A DNA stretch of 64,000 nucleotides from CAVYHJ01 sp963768165 [NCBI: uncultured bacterium] (GTDB lineage Bacteria > UBP4 > UBA4092), in NCBI GenBank assembly GCA_963768165.1, contig CAVYHJ010000028.1, forward strand, positions 248,001-312,000. The letters are read 5' to 3'. Made by a program: the position numbers and the translations under genes. Shown here piece after piece: positions 45,017-54,988 of this stretch (within the stretch, counting starts at the first letter, position 1; every line of letters starts with the position of its first letter). The notes beneath the pieces are model-generated. The model was not told the DNA's origin. It was given only the letters and a program-made list of their open reading frames with translations, and ran no database searches.

Positions 45017-46069
45017 TTAAGTTCTTCTTATTCTTATTTCATTAAGTTTTTTATCAAGAACATTAATTACTTCTTGAACTTGCAGTTGTTCTAAAAATGG
45101 ATTTAATCCAGAAGGAGTGGGCCGGGGATGTTTGTATGGCTGATCCAGCCGTTGGTCAGAGATTACTGTATGTTTCTCCCCCCAAGGTCGCCAATGAATT
45201 ACGGAAGAGGAACCAAAAAGCGCCACGACCGGGGTTCCCATTGCTGCGGCAATATGCATAATCCCGGAATCCAAACCAAAAAACAAATTCAAACGTCCGG
45301 AGATAGCCGCGGCTTGACGAACGGTGGTTTTTCCGATTAGAAATATGGGTTGTGTTTTAATATCTTTCCGGATTTGGTTAATTTGTCGAATATCCTCTTC
45401 TGCGGAACTGCATGTCACAATCACCCGACATCCTGCTTTTTCCTGGAGATAATCTATGGTTTGCGCCATTTTGCCGAACCCCCATAACTTTTCAGTATAA
45501 CGAGCTACAGGATGGCAATGCACAACGATATTCTGGGAATTAATATTCTCTTGTTGAAACAATCTATCCACAAAATCCTTTTCCTCGGCTCGCAGAAAAA
45601 TAGGGATAGACAAATCTTTGGTTGTCATGCCAAATTCTTGAACCACACTTAAATATTGTTCTGCTTTATGTCTCATGGAATCGGGAGGTTTTGCTAAATG
45701 GGTATAACAATACTTTTTTCCAAAAAATCCTTCTCCTTGTAATTCGGGAGCAATCCGATATCGCGCGCCTGTTATAAAACAAGCAATGGCGCTGCGGTCA
45801 TATCCCGCCATATCAACCACCAGATCAAAACGTTGCTTGCGGAGTTGCATCAAAAAAGAAATTTTGTGTTTATAATCATACGTTATAATTTCATCCACCA
45901 AGGGATTTTCTTCCAGAACTGTTTCCGTTCCCGGATTAGCTAGATAAGTAATTTTGCTTTCCGGAAATCGTTCTTTGACCGCACGAATCGCCGGAACCGT
46001 CAAAAGAACATCCCCGATATAACGTAACCGGATCATTAATATTTTAGTAACAGTAGAAAACTGCGTCAT
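45017..46069 (-). CDS. GT9-family glycosyltransferase (heptosyltransferase type)
   Basis: 350 residues. The start strand KILMIRLRYIGDVLLTVPAI is the GT9 N-terminal signature with the catalytic Asp, and FGLDSGIMHIAAAMGTP with GSSSVIHWRPWG is the nucleotide-sugar site. Members add heptose or related sugars to lipopolysaccharide core, so a Gram-negative-type outer membrane is implied. Just upstream a five-codon frame (MQTLP, 46083-46066) behind AGGAAGG overlaps the GT9 start as ATGA; this may couple translation. Confidence 0.92.
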   Translation of the reverse strand: MTQFSTVTKILMIRLRYIGDVLLTVPAIRAVKERFPESKITYLANPGTETVLEENPLVDEIITYDYKHKISFLMQLRKQRFDLVVDMAGYDRSAIACFITGARYRIAPELQGEGFFGKKYCYTHLAKPPDSMRHKAEQYLSVVQEFGMTTKDLSIPIFLRAEEKDFVDRLFQQENINSQNIVVHCHPVARYTEKLWGFGKMAQTIDYLQEKAGCRVIVTCSSAEEDIRQINQIRKDIKTQPIFLIGKTTVRQAAAISGRLNLFFGLDSGIMHIAAAMGTPVVALFGSSSVIHWRPWGEKHTVISDQRLDQPYKHPRPTPSGLNPFLEQLQVQEVINVLDKKLNEIRIRRT

Positions 46070-46175
46070 GGTAGTGTTTGCATCTTGTTTTCCTTCCTAT
46101 TTAAGAGAATCAAAAGGAAAACCTAAAAAATAATTTCTTGCCATCCACGAACTATTGGGAAAACCAATAAAATTG

Positions 46176-48368
46176 CTATATTTTGAATATATAAATGGCA
46201 CGCGGGTCTCGCTGGGGATCGTTCATAAACTGTCGAATTTGAACGGCTTCTTCCTGGGATACATCGCGTGTAATATCGAAACGTTTCACGGTTTTTGATG
46301 AAAGGCTGGCGAGAAATTGTAAATATATATCTTTTTCTTCCAAGGATTGAAAATGCAAAGAGAAATCGTACAAATATTTGCTCAACTCATTTTCATTGTA
46401 AAGGATGTAATTCACGTGCATTTCCACCAACCGATCATAAATCTCGCTGATTTGATTTGTTCCCCGGATAACTCGCAAAATAACCGGTGTATCATAATAA
46501 TCATTAGTAAAATTGGGTGAATTTAAATAAAGAGAATGATATTCGCCTATTAATAAAACAGGTTTGCTCTGGAAATTCATTTGATTCAAATATTGAAAAG
46601 ACGGATAGTAATCTAATTTTTGTGACAGGTATTGATCTTCCTTCTGTCCCCCAACCATAAAAGGAAGCGGATTGTGGAACCAAACGACGGTTTGAACAAC
46701 CCAAAATAGATTATACGTGAGTAAAATCCAAAGTACGATTTTCGTGACAATATTTTTGTATTGCAGGAATCCATATCCGATCAAAATCGCCATTAGGGGA
46801 AGTATAGGAAGCAAGAACCGGTTATCACGATAAGTCTCCGCCCAAACGAGATAATTCCAAAGGATAAAAAACAAGAGATACGAGACGGGAGACAAGATAT
46901 CCTTTTCTTTTTGTTTATATAGTTTTATAAGTGAAAAGAATAGAAACGGCAGAAAAATTAAATATATTGGCCCCAGCTGCCAATCACTAAAGTTTACTGG
47001 CAAAAACAGGTGATTTCCTGTTTTTTTATAAATCCAGGAATTATGCATAGCCTCGTAAAGCTCAAAACTTTGTGGGTTCATGGTCGCTTTGATGGGAAGT
47101 AGAAAAAACTCAATCCCTTGATAGAATATGCCTTGTCTTTTTGAATAGAACAAATCTCCTTTCCCTTGCGCCAAACTCATATATGCTTTATTGTTTTGAT
47201 CATTCCAGTCCTCTCCTCCGAAATGAGAATAAGCAAAAGGATAAACGGGGTTTCCAGTATATACTACATTTTTAATAAACCAGGGAAGGGCAATAAATAG
47301 TAGCGACAGTAATAAGATACAAAGACTTTGAATAAGAAATTTCTTATCCCTCTTCCAAAGAATCATTACCGCAAAAAGAATATATATGGGAGCAATCGCC
47401 ATCATAGGATATTTGATGCCGAGGAAGGCGCCCAAGATGATACCAAGAAAGACAAATATCTGTTTATTAACTTTTCCTTCCCTTAAAAGAAAAATCAAAT
47501 AGAGGCCTATCAGAACATAAAATGTCTGTGCGGTTTCAACATATGCCCACCCGCTGATAATCGGAATAAAGGGCGTGGAAACAAAAATTACGGCTGGGAT
47601 TATAAAGTTGATAGAAGAAAAAAAACGTTTCGAGAAACTGATCAGTAATCCTATTGTGAACGTAAAATAGAGCCAATGAACCAATTTAGGACTAAGAGTA
47701 TCGCCAATAAATTGTGTAAGGGCAAACTGTGTTTCAACGAAGGCAGGAAATTGGTAAAACGCATTATAGGGATAATAAAAAAATCCGTGGGTCTGAATCA
47801 TGTGTGTCGGCAAGGCAACATGATATCGCAAGGCATCCGATTCAACGGTGGGTGAAAGAGCCAGACAAAGAGAAATCAGCAGCATGATTAAAACATAAAA
47901 GGTAGGGACAGGACATTCTTGAAGAGAGTTTTTAATTTCAGAAAGGAAAACGACCTGCTCTTTTGCATAGAAACAGAATGCTATTACAGAAAAAAAAGAT
48001 AACACCCAGAAGAACAAGGAGTAAAATAACCCCAGAAGGGCGAGGGCTAAAACAATGCTACTTATGGTTGCCGCTCCTATGGCAAAAACGATATAGAATT
48101 TACCCGGCGGGTCGGTGAGTCCTCCTGCCAATTTCCAAATCCCTATTCCAATAATATAAGAACTTTCTGCAAAAATAAAAAGGGCAAAAAACGCTTTTAG
48201 AATCTTAATGAAGTTTTCTAAAAAATAAGGTCCCGTGATCTGGTAGTAGGAATAGTAATTATAAAAAATAATTACGGCAAACAATACAAACACTGCGAAA
48301 ATAATAAATTTCGCAAATTGGTTTGTTGTTTTTTCTGGAAACTCGGGGGATTGCAATCCATGCCCCAT
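46176..48368 (-). CDS. Large multi-membrane GT-C-like glycosyltransferase
   Basis: 730 residues with about 12-14 membrane segments and a C-terminal soluble part of roughly 150 residues. The first large loop holds VESDALRYHVALPTHM, with a D-x-x-x-Y-H pattern as in GT39-like lipid-linked sugar transferases. No Shine-Dalgarno is seen. It follows dnaN by 9 bp, so it is probably co-transcribed with dnaN. Similar but separate from the proteins at 49986, 52018 and 53322. Donor and acceptor unknown. Confidence 0.75.
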   Translation of the reverse strand: MGHGLQSPEFPEKTTNQFAKFIIFAVFVLFAVIIFYNYYSYYQITGPYFLENFIKILKAFFALFIFAESSYIIGIGIWKLAGGLTDPPGKFYIVFAIGAATISSIVLALALLGLFYSLFFWVLSFFSVIAFCFYAKEQVVFLSEIKNSLQECPVPTFYVLIMLLISLCLALSPTVESDALRYHVALPTHMIQTHGFFYYPYNAFYQFPAFVETQFALTQFIGDTLSPKLVHWLYFTFTIGLLISFSKRFFSSINFIIPAVIFVSTPFIPIISGWAYVETAQTFYVLIGLYLIFLLREGKVNKQIFVFLGIILGAFLGIKYPMMAIAPIYILFAVMILWKRDKKFLIQSLCILLLSLLFIALPWFIKNVVYTGNPVYPFAYSHFGGEDWNDQNNKAYMSLAQGKGDLFYSKRQGIFYQGIEFFLLPIKATMNPQSFELYEAMHNSWIYKKTGNHLFLPVNFSDWQLGPIYLIFLPFLFFSLIKLYKQKEKDILSPVSYLLFFILWNYLVWAETYRDNRFLLPILPLMAILIGYGFLQYKNIVTKIVLWILLTYNLFWVVQTVVWFHNPLPFMVGGQKEDQYLSQKLDYYPSFQYLNQMNFQSKPVLLIGEYHSLYLNSPNFTNDYYDTPVILRVIRGTNQISEIYDRLVEMHVNYILYNENELSKYLYDFSLHFQSLEEKDIYLQFLASLSSKTVKRFDITRDVSQEEAVQIRQFMNDPQRDPRAIYIFKI

Positions 48369-48377
48369 GTATACTCG

Positions 48378-49475
48378 TTAGGTTAGTTTCATCGGCATGA
48401 TGACATTGGTATAGTTAGCATCATCTGCCGGTTTAAATACACCCGGACTCAACGGTTGGTTAAGTTCCAATAAAGTATTTTCCGTATCAATGCTTTTTAA
48501 GACGTCCATAATATATTTTCCATTATACGCGACCTGCAATTCCTCTCCGGAATACTCCACATCGAATTCGTCAACAGCTTCTCCCAGTTCGGGGGTATTG
48601 GCGGTCACTGTCGCCATATTTTTTTGTAACGCAATTTTGACGGAATTGGTTTTTTCGCTGGCGAGAATGGAGACTCGCCGCACAGCCTGTAAAAACCTGG
48701 ATGTTTTCAGTAGTGCTTTTTTATCGCACTGGGCGGGAATGACTTGTTCATAATTAGGGAATTGGCCGTCAATGAGTCGGGAGGAAAGAACGGTATCCTC
48801 TGTTTTAAAGAAAATCTGATTTTCGTTATGGGCAATTTCCACATTTCCCTCTTCCAGTAAAATGGATGTAAGCTCTTGAATTGCCTTGGTAGGAATAATA
48901 ACACCTAATTTTTCTTTTAATTTTGTTTCTAAAATTGATTTAATTAAAGATAATCTACGGCCATCGGTCGCTACCAAGCGTAATTCATTATCCTTGGTTT
49001 GAAAGTAAAGACCGTTTAAAGCATAACGTAATTCTTCTGTAGAAACGGCAAATTTAGTTTTATCAATCATCCTTTTTAATAAGGCCTGAGCAATTTCAAA
49101 TCCTCCAGATTTAGGAAAAGTAGGAATTGGAGGAAAATCTTCTTTTGGCATTCCTGATAAGGTAAAACTGGTTTTTTCACAAGACACTTTCGCTACATTA
49201 TTATCCGTCGTAATATTCACGGGAGCGTCCGGTAATTCACGAACGATCTCGCTTATTTTCCGGGCGGGTAACGCAATTCCACCTTCTTTATTCACTGTCG
49301 CAGGAATTAGACAATCCAATCCCACTTCTAAATCCGTCGCCGCACACCGCAATTTTTTATCTTTTGTCTCCAATAAAATATTAGCCAGAATCGGCATGGT
49401 ACTTTTTGTACTCACGGCGTTAGAGACTGTTAAAATTATTTTTTGAAAATCATTTTTTCCCAAAACGATGTTCAT
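48378..49475 (-). CDS. dnaN: DNA polymerase III beta clamp
   Basis: 365 residues from ATG 49475, chosen because GGGAGG is nine nt away, while for an ATG two codons earlier (49481) it would be only three. N-terminus MNIVLGKNDFQKII, the middle LVATDGRRLSLIK and the C-terminal NYTNVIMPMKL are typical. It forms the sliding clamp ring. The gene reads away from a 510-bp intergenic region with DnaA boxes, an arrangement seen at bacterial origins. No dnaA gene is in the window. Confidence 0.96.
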   Translation of the reverse strand: MNIVLGKNDFQKIILTVSNAVSTKSTMPILANILLETKDKKLRCAATDLEVGLDCLIPATVNKEGGIALPARKISEIVRELPDAPVNITTDNNVAKVSCEKTSFTLSGMPKEDFPPIPTFPKSGGFEIAQALLKRMIDKTKFAVSTEELRYALNGLYFQTKDNELRLVATDGRRLSLIKSILETKLKEKLGVIIPTKAIQELTSILLEEGNVEIAHNENQIFFKTEDTVLSSRLIDGQFPNYEQVIPAQCDKKALLKTSRFLQAVRRVSILASEKTNSVKIALQKNMATVTANTPELGEAVDEFDVEYSGEELQVAYNGKYIMDVLKSIDTENTLLELNQPLSPGVFKPADDANYTNVIMPMKLT

Positions 49476-49549
49476 ATACATTTTCCTCCCGTCAATAATG
49501 TAATTAGTTATAGCGTATTTTCTTTTTTATTTCCAGTATTAAGTACCTT

Positions 49550-49985
49550 ATAGTATGTCCTGTGTATATGTGAACAACTAAATTGAAACCAATCAATATC
49601 CTTATTTTAAAAAAATCATCTTATTTACAATACCGTTTATTATAAACAAATACTCACAATACCCCAAATTTATTTTTGAGATATTCATAAAATACCGTTT
49701 ATAATACGATAGTTGTGGATTTCTCTATATAAAACTGAATCTATTATAATTATAGAATATTCAAAAGGTGTACCATAATCCAAAAATACGCTTTATTACG
49801 ATATTTCAAGGAAAAAATTAATATAGATGTAACATTAAGTTATCCACATATCAACAAAGTTATCCACAAGAGAGGGACTTAAAAAAAACTTAGCAATATC
49901 AATATTATACCCAATATTTGAGATAAATAGAAAAAAGTGGATTAGGTGACAACTTATTCATAAGATATAATAACGCGATAGAAAA
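49550..49985. other. Putative replication origin (oriC)
   Basis: Non-coding AT-rich region between dnaN and a divergent membrane gene. Two perfect DnaA boxes TTATCCACA stand at 49840-49848 and 49860-49868, 20 bp apart in the same orientation. A weaker match in the reverse direction (TGTGGATTT) is at 49714-49722. AATACCGTTTAT-type repeats occur near 49630 and 49691, with AATACGCTTTAT near 49787. The flanks (dnaN, rsmG nearby) fit an origin. GC-skew could not be calculated here. Confidence 0.75.
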
Positions 49986-52037
49986 ATGTTTATAAAAAGA
50001 AAAATATTTTTTATTGTTTTCGTTGGCATAGCCATATCTACAATAACGATCTTTATAGAGAGACATAAAGATCTTTTAGAAGTACTACAAACTTTTATTC
50101 TAATAATTATAAATCAAGAAATAGATATCTCTTTTCAAAACCAATTTTTTATTAATTTATTTTTATCCCTAACCGGTGTATTCTTTTTCACCATATTAGG
50201 AAAAGTTTTTATAGATAAAATGGGAAGGTATTATCAAATTCTGGGAAAGCCTTTCCGTTGTATATATCCGATTTATGGAATGCTCCTTGTTTATTTTCTC
50301 TTTTTATTTCCATCAATTTTCTTTTTTTTGCATAGAATTGTGATACTTATACTCGCGGGACTATTTTTAGGATTGCTCTATTTATGGAATCCCGGAAGAA
50401 AGAACATAGTGAATGTTGAACAAAAACCAACGAAGCAACAAAAAGACAAAGGAATCTTTTATTTTGCACTTGGTTTGATCGGAATGATAACCGGATTAAG
50501 TTTTTATCATGCACTCTTCTATCCAGAGACTTATTGGGATTCACTGATTTACTATTTACATTATGGGAAAATGACTTGGCAACAACACGGATTTCCAGTG
50601 CTTTATTGTGCGCAGGTCGGATTGGGATTGGGCGCCAATTACCCGCATCTCTATCATTTACTCTGTGCGGTGTTTGCGACGCTCTTTGGGCACTACACGG
50701 ATATGTACGGCCAATTTTTAAGTCCTTTTGCAGGACTTCTTGCGACATTCCTAATTTACGAAACAGGGAAAATTACTTTTGAAGATAGAATAACCGCTAT
50801 TCTTGCGACTTTGTTATTTCGTGCCATACCCTATACCAATATTTATTTTACCTATGCCACAGATTATTCATTAGTTATGATGTTTACCGCAGCGTTTTTG
50901 TATTCCTCCGCGCAATATATAAAGACCGGACATAGATTTTATCTCATTCAGTTGGCAATCATTACCGGAACCTTGCCGAATATAAATTATCTTGGCTGGA
51001 CATATCTACCGGTATTTTTGTTGGTGATTTATGACAAGAGAGGAATATTAACGCCCTTGCGCCGATATGCAGGCTTTCCGACCCTGATTATTTTTCTTCT
51101 TGGTTTACCTTGGTATCTCCGTAATTGGCTGGTGACCGGAAATCCTGTTTATGCTTTTTATCCGAAGATATTTGGCGGGAAGCATATTAATATGGACGTT
51201 CTCGTTTCGTGTTATAAGGAGTGGACAGCCAATGGAATCGGAGTTCCTGGGACAACGATACTTTCTCATCTTGTGAACGCCCCACGATGGTTTTTCCTCA
51301 TCTGGCAGGTTGAACCGGTTCTCTTTGCGTTCACGGTTCCCGGAATTATTTATTTGATATTTTTTATATGGAATAAAGCGGAATCACAGGTACAAAGACA
51401 AATTGGCTGGATAACATTATCATTATTTGGTCTGGGTGTGTTTTATCATTTGGTGGTGTCCAATCTATATCTTTATCAGATAGTGTTTATTCTACCGGGA
51501 ATGGCGATTCTGGGAGGGTTCGCTATTTGTGACACTATTAACGGGGTGAAATGGATGAAATATCCCACGGTCGGATTAGTGTTTCTGGTGGCACTGGTGC
51601 CCGGATTAAGCATGAGTCTCATGGGACCGCATATTATGGAACCGCATTTAATTGCTTTACAGAATCCGGGGCTGAGTAAAGAGAAGTTTTATGAAATCAA
51701 GTTTCCTGTGGAATCGCAGATGTGGAATTATATTAATAAGAATTTACACAACACGAAGATTTTGACGCACGAGAATCGGTATCATGTTTTCAATGACGAC
51801 ATCACCCTCCGCCATTTGGATGATTGGGATATCCAACCACTTTACCAGGAAAACGATATTACTAAAAAGGCGAAACAATTGTACGACATGGGAATCCGGT
51901 ATTATCTTTTTATTCCCAATGAAAAGAATCATCCAATTGTGGCGAAGCTCGAAATTCCCAAAATGATTAAAAAAGGATATCTGAAACTTATCTTTGAAAG
52001 TGGCGACCAAAAACTCTATGAATTCCACGTACCGTAA
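49986..52037 (+). CDS. Large multi-membrane GT-C-like glycosyltransferase
   Basis: 683 residues with about 12 membrane segments. The start ATG 49986 follows the origin-like region; a TATAAT lies 15 nt upstream and no clear Shine-Dalgarno is seen. The first extramembrane loop contains YWDSLIYYLHYGKMTWQQHG, and the C-terminal soluble region (about 560-683) holds ENRYHVFNDDITLRHLDDWD. Similar plan to the gene at 46176. Overlaps the next gene by about 20 bp, which indicates co-transcription. Substrate unknown. Confidence 0.75.
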   Translation: MFIKRKIFFIVFVGIAISTITIFIERHKDLLEVLQTFILIIINQEIDISFQNQFFINLFLSLTGVFFFTILGKVFIDKMGRYYQILGKPFRCIYPIYGMLLVYFLFLFPSIFFFLHRIVILILAGLFLGLLYLWNPGRKNIVNVEQKPTKQQKDKGIFYFALGLIGMITGLSFYHALFYPETYWDSLIYYLHYGKMTWQQHGFPVLYCAQVGLGLGANYPHLYHLLCAVFATLFGHYTDMYGQFLSPFAGLLATFLIYETGKITFEDRITAILATLLFRAIPYTNIYFTYATDYSLVMMFTAAFLYSSAQYIKTGHRFYLIQLAIITGTLPNINYLGWTYLPVFLLVIYDKRGILTPLRRYAGFPTLIIFLLGLPWYLRNWLVTGNPVYAFYPKIFGGKHINMDVLVSCYKEWTANGIGVPGTTILSHLVNAPRWFFLIWQVEPVLFAFTVPGIIYLIFFIWNKAESQVQRQIGWITLSLFGLGVFYHLVVSNLYLYQIVFILPGMAILGGFAICDTINGVKWMKYPTVGLVFLVALVPGLSMSLMGPHIMEPHLIALQNPGLSKEKFYEIKFPVESQMWNYINKNLHNTKILTHENRYHVFNDDITLRHLDDWDIQPLYQENDITKKAKQLYDMGIRYYLFIPNEKNHPIVAKLEIPKMIKKGYLKLIFESGDQKLYEFHVP

Positions 52038-53277
52038 ATATTTTCCTTATTTACTCTCTCTTTTCTTTTTCATATTATTTTGGTATTTTCGGTCAATCAA
52101 AAAGTTTGAAGGGAGCGGAGATTTGTGGATTAGGGATGTTGAATCAGGGATTTGGTTTCGAAAACGGAGAATGTTGTCTTTTTTTGCTTATCAATTGACC
52201 TATAAAATCATGAACCCGCTATTTCATTGGGACGCACGGTGGGTGATTAGTTTTATTAGTTGTTTGGCGGGGAGTGTCTTTGTCTATTATCTTTATAAAA
52301 TTTGTGCCCGCTGGAAACAGGGATGGATACCTTTTGTTTTGATAATGAGTTCAGGAATGTCTACATTGTTTTATGGATTTATTGAAACGTATTCGATGGT
52401 TATTGCTGCCAGTGCGGTATTTTTTTACTATCTTTTGGAATATTTTGAAAACAGTAAAGGAGCATTCTACCCTGCTATTTTTTATTCTCTCGCTGCAGGA
52501 TTTCATTTGCAGGTGGGGTTTTATTTTCCGGTGCTTCCGTTGGCGTGGTATCTACACGGGAAGAGACGTGCGGAATGGAAACCTTGGCTTTGGGGCTTGG
52601 CGCCATGTTTTTTATTGATTATTGCGATTAAGTATTGGGGTATTGGATATGGGGATTTTTTTGAAAATATTCATTGGGTCACGTTCACTCCCCAACCGGA
52701 TTCTCCCGAACCGTATACCTTATTTAGCGCGGTTCATCTACGGGAATTCGCCTGGTTTCAATATCGGATTGCGGTTATCGCAATTCCCTGTTTACTGCTC
52801 GCGCCATTCTTTGTGAAACCTGAAATATGGAAAGAACCGCTGGTACAAGTTTTATTAACCGCAACCCTCGGATTAGGAGTACTCAACTTTTTTCACTACA
52901 CGGTCCGCGATTTAACGGTATGGACGGTGTTCGGTATTTTCGGGTTCCCCAGTTTATTGTTGACGGGGTACCTTTTGACGAAGGTACGGTTTGGGATAGA
53001 AATTACTTTGGTGCTCACGGTGATTTCTTTATACGTGACGATTCCTTATATTTTAGATCACGCTCAATTGGGTCACCGGGGGGAAGGGGTTATCGTAATT
53101 GAAAATATGCCGACAGGCGCGGTATTACAATTGGATGGGTACAAGAAAAAAGATAATGTTCTTTATCATGTTCTGGAAGGGAACCATGAAATCAAAATTA
53201 TCTCCCCGCCCCATAAAATGTCTCAAGAATTAATTCTGCAACCGTATCAAACGGTTACGGTGTATTACCAGCCATGA
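52018..53277 (+). CDS. Multi-membrane GT-C-like protein with C-terminal PEGA-like domain
   Basis: 419 residues from ATG 52018, overlapping the previous stop by 20 bp; a TTG eight codons earlier is an alternative. About ten membrane helices with a GT-C-like first loop (GDLWIRDVESGIWFRKR). After the last helix, residues from about 355 on (IVIENMPTGAVLQLDGYKK and following) read like a PEGA beta-sandwich, a surface-layer-type carbohydrate or wall module. The combination is uncommon. It probably works outside the membrane, but the role is unknown. Confidence 0.72.
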   Translation: MNSTYRKYFPYLLSLFFFILFWYFRSIKKFEGSGDLWIRDVESGIWFRKRRMLSFFAYQLTYKIMNPLFHWDARWVISFISCLAGSVFVYYLYKICARWKQGWIPFVLIMSSGMSTLFYGFIETYSMVIAASAVFFYYLLEYFENSKGAFYPAIFYSLAAGFHLQVGFYFPVLPLAWYLHGKRRAEWKPWLWGLAPCFLLIIAIKYWGIGYGDFFENIHWVTFTPQPDSPEPYTLFSAVHLREFAWFQYRIAVIAIPCLLLAPFFVKPEIWKEPLVQVLLTATLGLGVLNFFHYTVRDLTVWTVFGIFGFPSLLLTGYLLTKVRFGIEITLVLTVISLYVTIPYILDHAQLGHRGEGVIVIENMPTGAVLQLDGYKKKDNVLYHVLEGNHEIKIISPPHKMSQELILQPYQTVTVYYQP

Positions 53278-53321
53278 GATAAATGAATTTTGCATGTATA
53301 AAATTAAAGGCGATAAGGTTT

Positions 53322-54986
53322 TTAAGGGATAGCGAGAGAGCCGGGATAGATATTGACCAAAGGAACACCCTGTAAATGAAAGGATTTTAGTGGTTTGATC
53401 CGATTGTAGTAATACCATTCTTTATTTCCAAAGAAACCTTGGCGGCACAAAAGGACTGCATAATCGGGTGTATCTTTGTGGAGATAGTCAATATCGGGTC
53501 GGAGATAGCCATGTTCTTTGTACCAATAAAGGACCTCTTCGTCAAAAGACATGAAAAGGATTTTGCTATTGGGAGGAGCGTTGCGGTTAATATAGTCCAA
53601 TACATTTTTGTTGACGGCCTCGCACCAATAGGTGGATTCCAAACCTTGTTTATGTGCCCCGTTAATTCCTCCGATGAGATAATTGTAGTAGGAGAGTTGA
53701 TAGGGATGCGTATCGGCAATGTCGTAGAGAGGGGACAAAAGAAAACCGAATATAATCAAATAATGCCAACAAGATTTTTCCCCCCAGAATCCGGAGTGAA
53801 CAAAAGAGCGAAGAAAACCAACCAGACCGATTCCCGCCAAGGCGGCGAGGAACGGGAAGGCGTTTAGAAATAAGCGGATTCCGTCATAGCGCGGGATGTT
53901 GGGTAGAGATTGAAGGAGAATGGGGAATCCGGCCAGGAAGAGAAATAATATACCAACAGAACGTAGATTTTGTCGGCTAGGCTGGTCGTTGGATTTGACA
54001 AAAATTGCCAAACCGTTTTGTCGGACAATTTGAAATATTCCGAAAAGAATTAGGAAGAGTGTAACGATGGGAATGGTGGTAAATAAGTAGACCCAGGTGT
54101 AGTGCCATGGCACGGAAACGTTGTAATACATTTTTCCAAGATAAAAAACCGTGCCCGTTTTGTGGATGACATAGAATTCGAGATATTCGAAAATCCGGTC
54201 GAGGGTGTGACGCCAAAGCCAAGGCCAAGAGAGTACAAAAATAATCGGGGAGATAAAAAACATACAAAAAATATTCCTTCCCCATTTCTGACGATGATAA
54301 ATATGCGCCCAAACTATTAATGGGATAGGCAGGAACAAGGCATTGATTTTAGTCGCCAAGGCCAATCCCCAAACGATTCCAAGAAGGACGCTCCATTTTT
54401 GGGAATCGAGTCCTTTGTAAAAACAGATCACAGTATAGAATCCCATAATCATCATGGGGATATCGGTTGTAGCGAAATGCGCTTGCGCAAAAATCCGCGG
54501 CATGAGAAACAAGGCAAGGGCGGAAAACAAACCCACCGTTTTTGAGAATAATTCTGACAGAATCAAATAAAAAATCGCCAGAAATAGTGCAAAGAAAACT
54601 ATTTCACCCAATCGAAAGGAGAGTAAATCACCCAGCGCAGCATGAAATAATCCATGAGAAAAACAGGCGATCCATTTGGAAACCGAAGGGTGTTCATGGA
54701 TTTCCGACCATGATTTGATAATTTGCTCATCGGAAAGTGCGGAAGCAGGATTCGTAAAAACCAATTGGGTCCAGCTCCAGGCAAAAGTCGCGGGGTAATA
54801 GTTAAAGGGCTCATCCCACGCCAGGCCATAATCCGATTGAGTCCAGAGTAGAATCACCAAAGTCAACAGAAACAGGCTCAGAGCGATAATATAAGTATGT
54901 TTAGAAGAATGTAAATTTTCAGTCAATGTCGAATTCCATGATAAAATGATATGGCACAATTTAAGGGGAAACAGAGGAAAAGTCAA
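53322..54986 (-). CDS. GT39/PMT-like membrane glycosyltransferase
   Basis: About 554 residues in the longest frame; the TTG at 54986 stands only 3 bp from the next gene's GTG and has no ribosome site, so the true start is probably a downstream TTG (around 54926). The signature loop DYGLAWDEPFNYYPATFAWSW with the D-E pair, plus SKWIACFSHGLFHAALG, is typical of dolichyl-phosphate-mannose-type transferases, followed by about ten helices. The C-terminus is soluble (KHGYLRPDIDYLHKDTPD). Convergent with the GT-C/PEGA gene. Confidence 0.78.
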   Translation of the reverse strand: MTFPLFPLKLCHIILSWNSTLTENLHSSKHTYIIALSLFLLTLVILLWTQSDYGLAWDEPFNYYPATFAWSWTQLVFTNPASALSDEQIIKSWSEIHEHPSVSKWIACFSHGLFHAALGDLLSFRLGEIVFFALFLAIFYLILSELFSKTVGLFSALALFLMPRIFAQAHFATTDIPMMIMGFYTVICFYKGLDSQKWSVLLGIVWGLALATKINALFLPIPLIVWAHIYHRQKWGRNIFCMFFISPIIFVLSWPWLWRHTLDRIFEYLEFYVIHKTGTVFYLGKMYYNVSVPWHYTWVYLFTTIPIVTLFLILFGIFQIVRQNGLAIFVKSNDQPSRQNLRSVGILFLFLAGFPILLQSLPNIPRYDGIRLFLNAFPFLAALAGIGLVGFLRSFVHSGFWGEKSCWHYLIIFGFLLSPLYDIADTHPYQLSYYNYLIGGINGAHKQGLESTYWCEAVNKNVLDYINRNAPPNSKILFMSFDEEVLYWYKEHGYLRPDIDYLHKDTPDYAVLLCRQGFFGNKEWYYYNRIKPLKSFHLQGVPLVNIYPGSLAIP

Positions 54987-54988
54987 GA

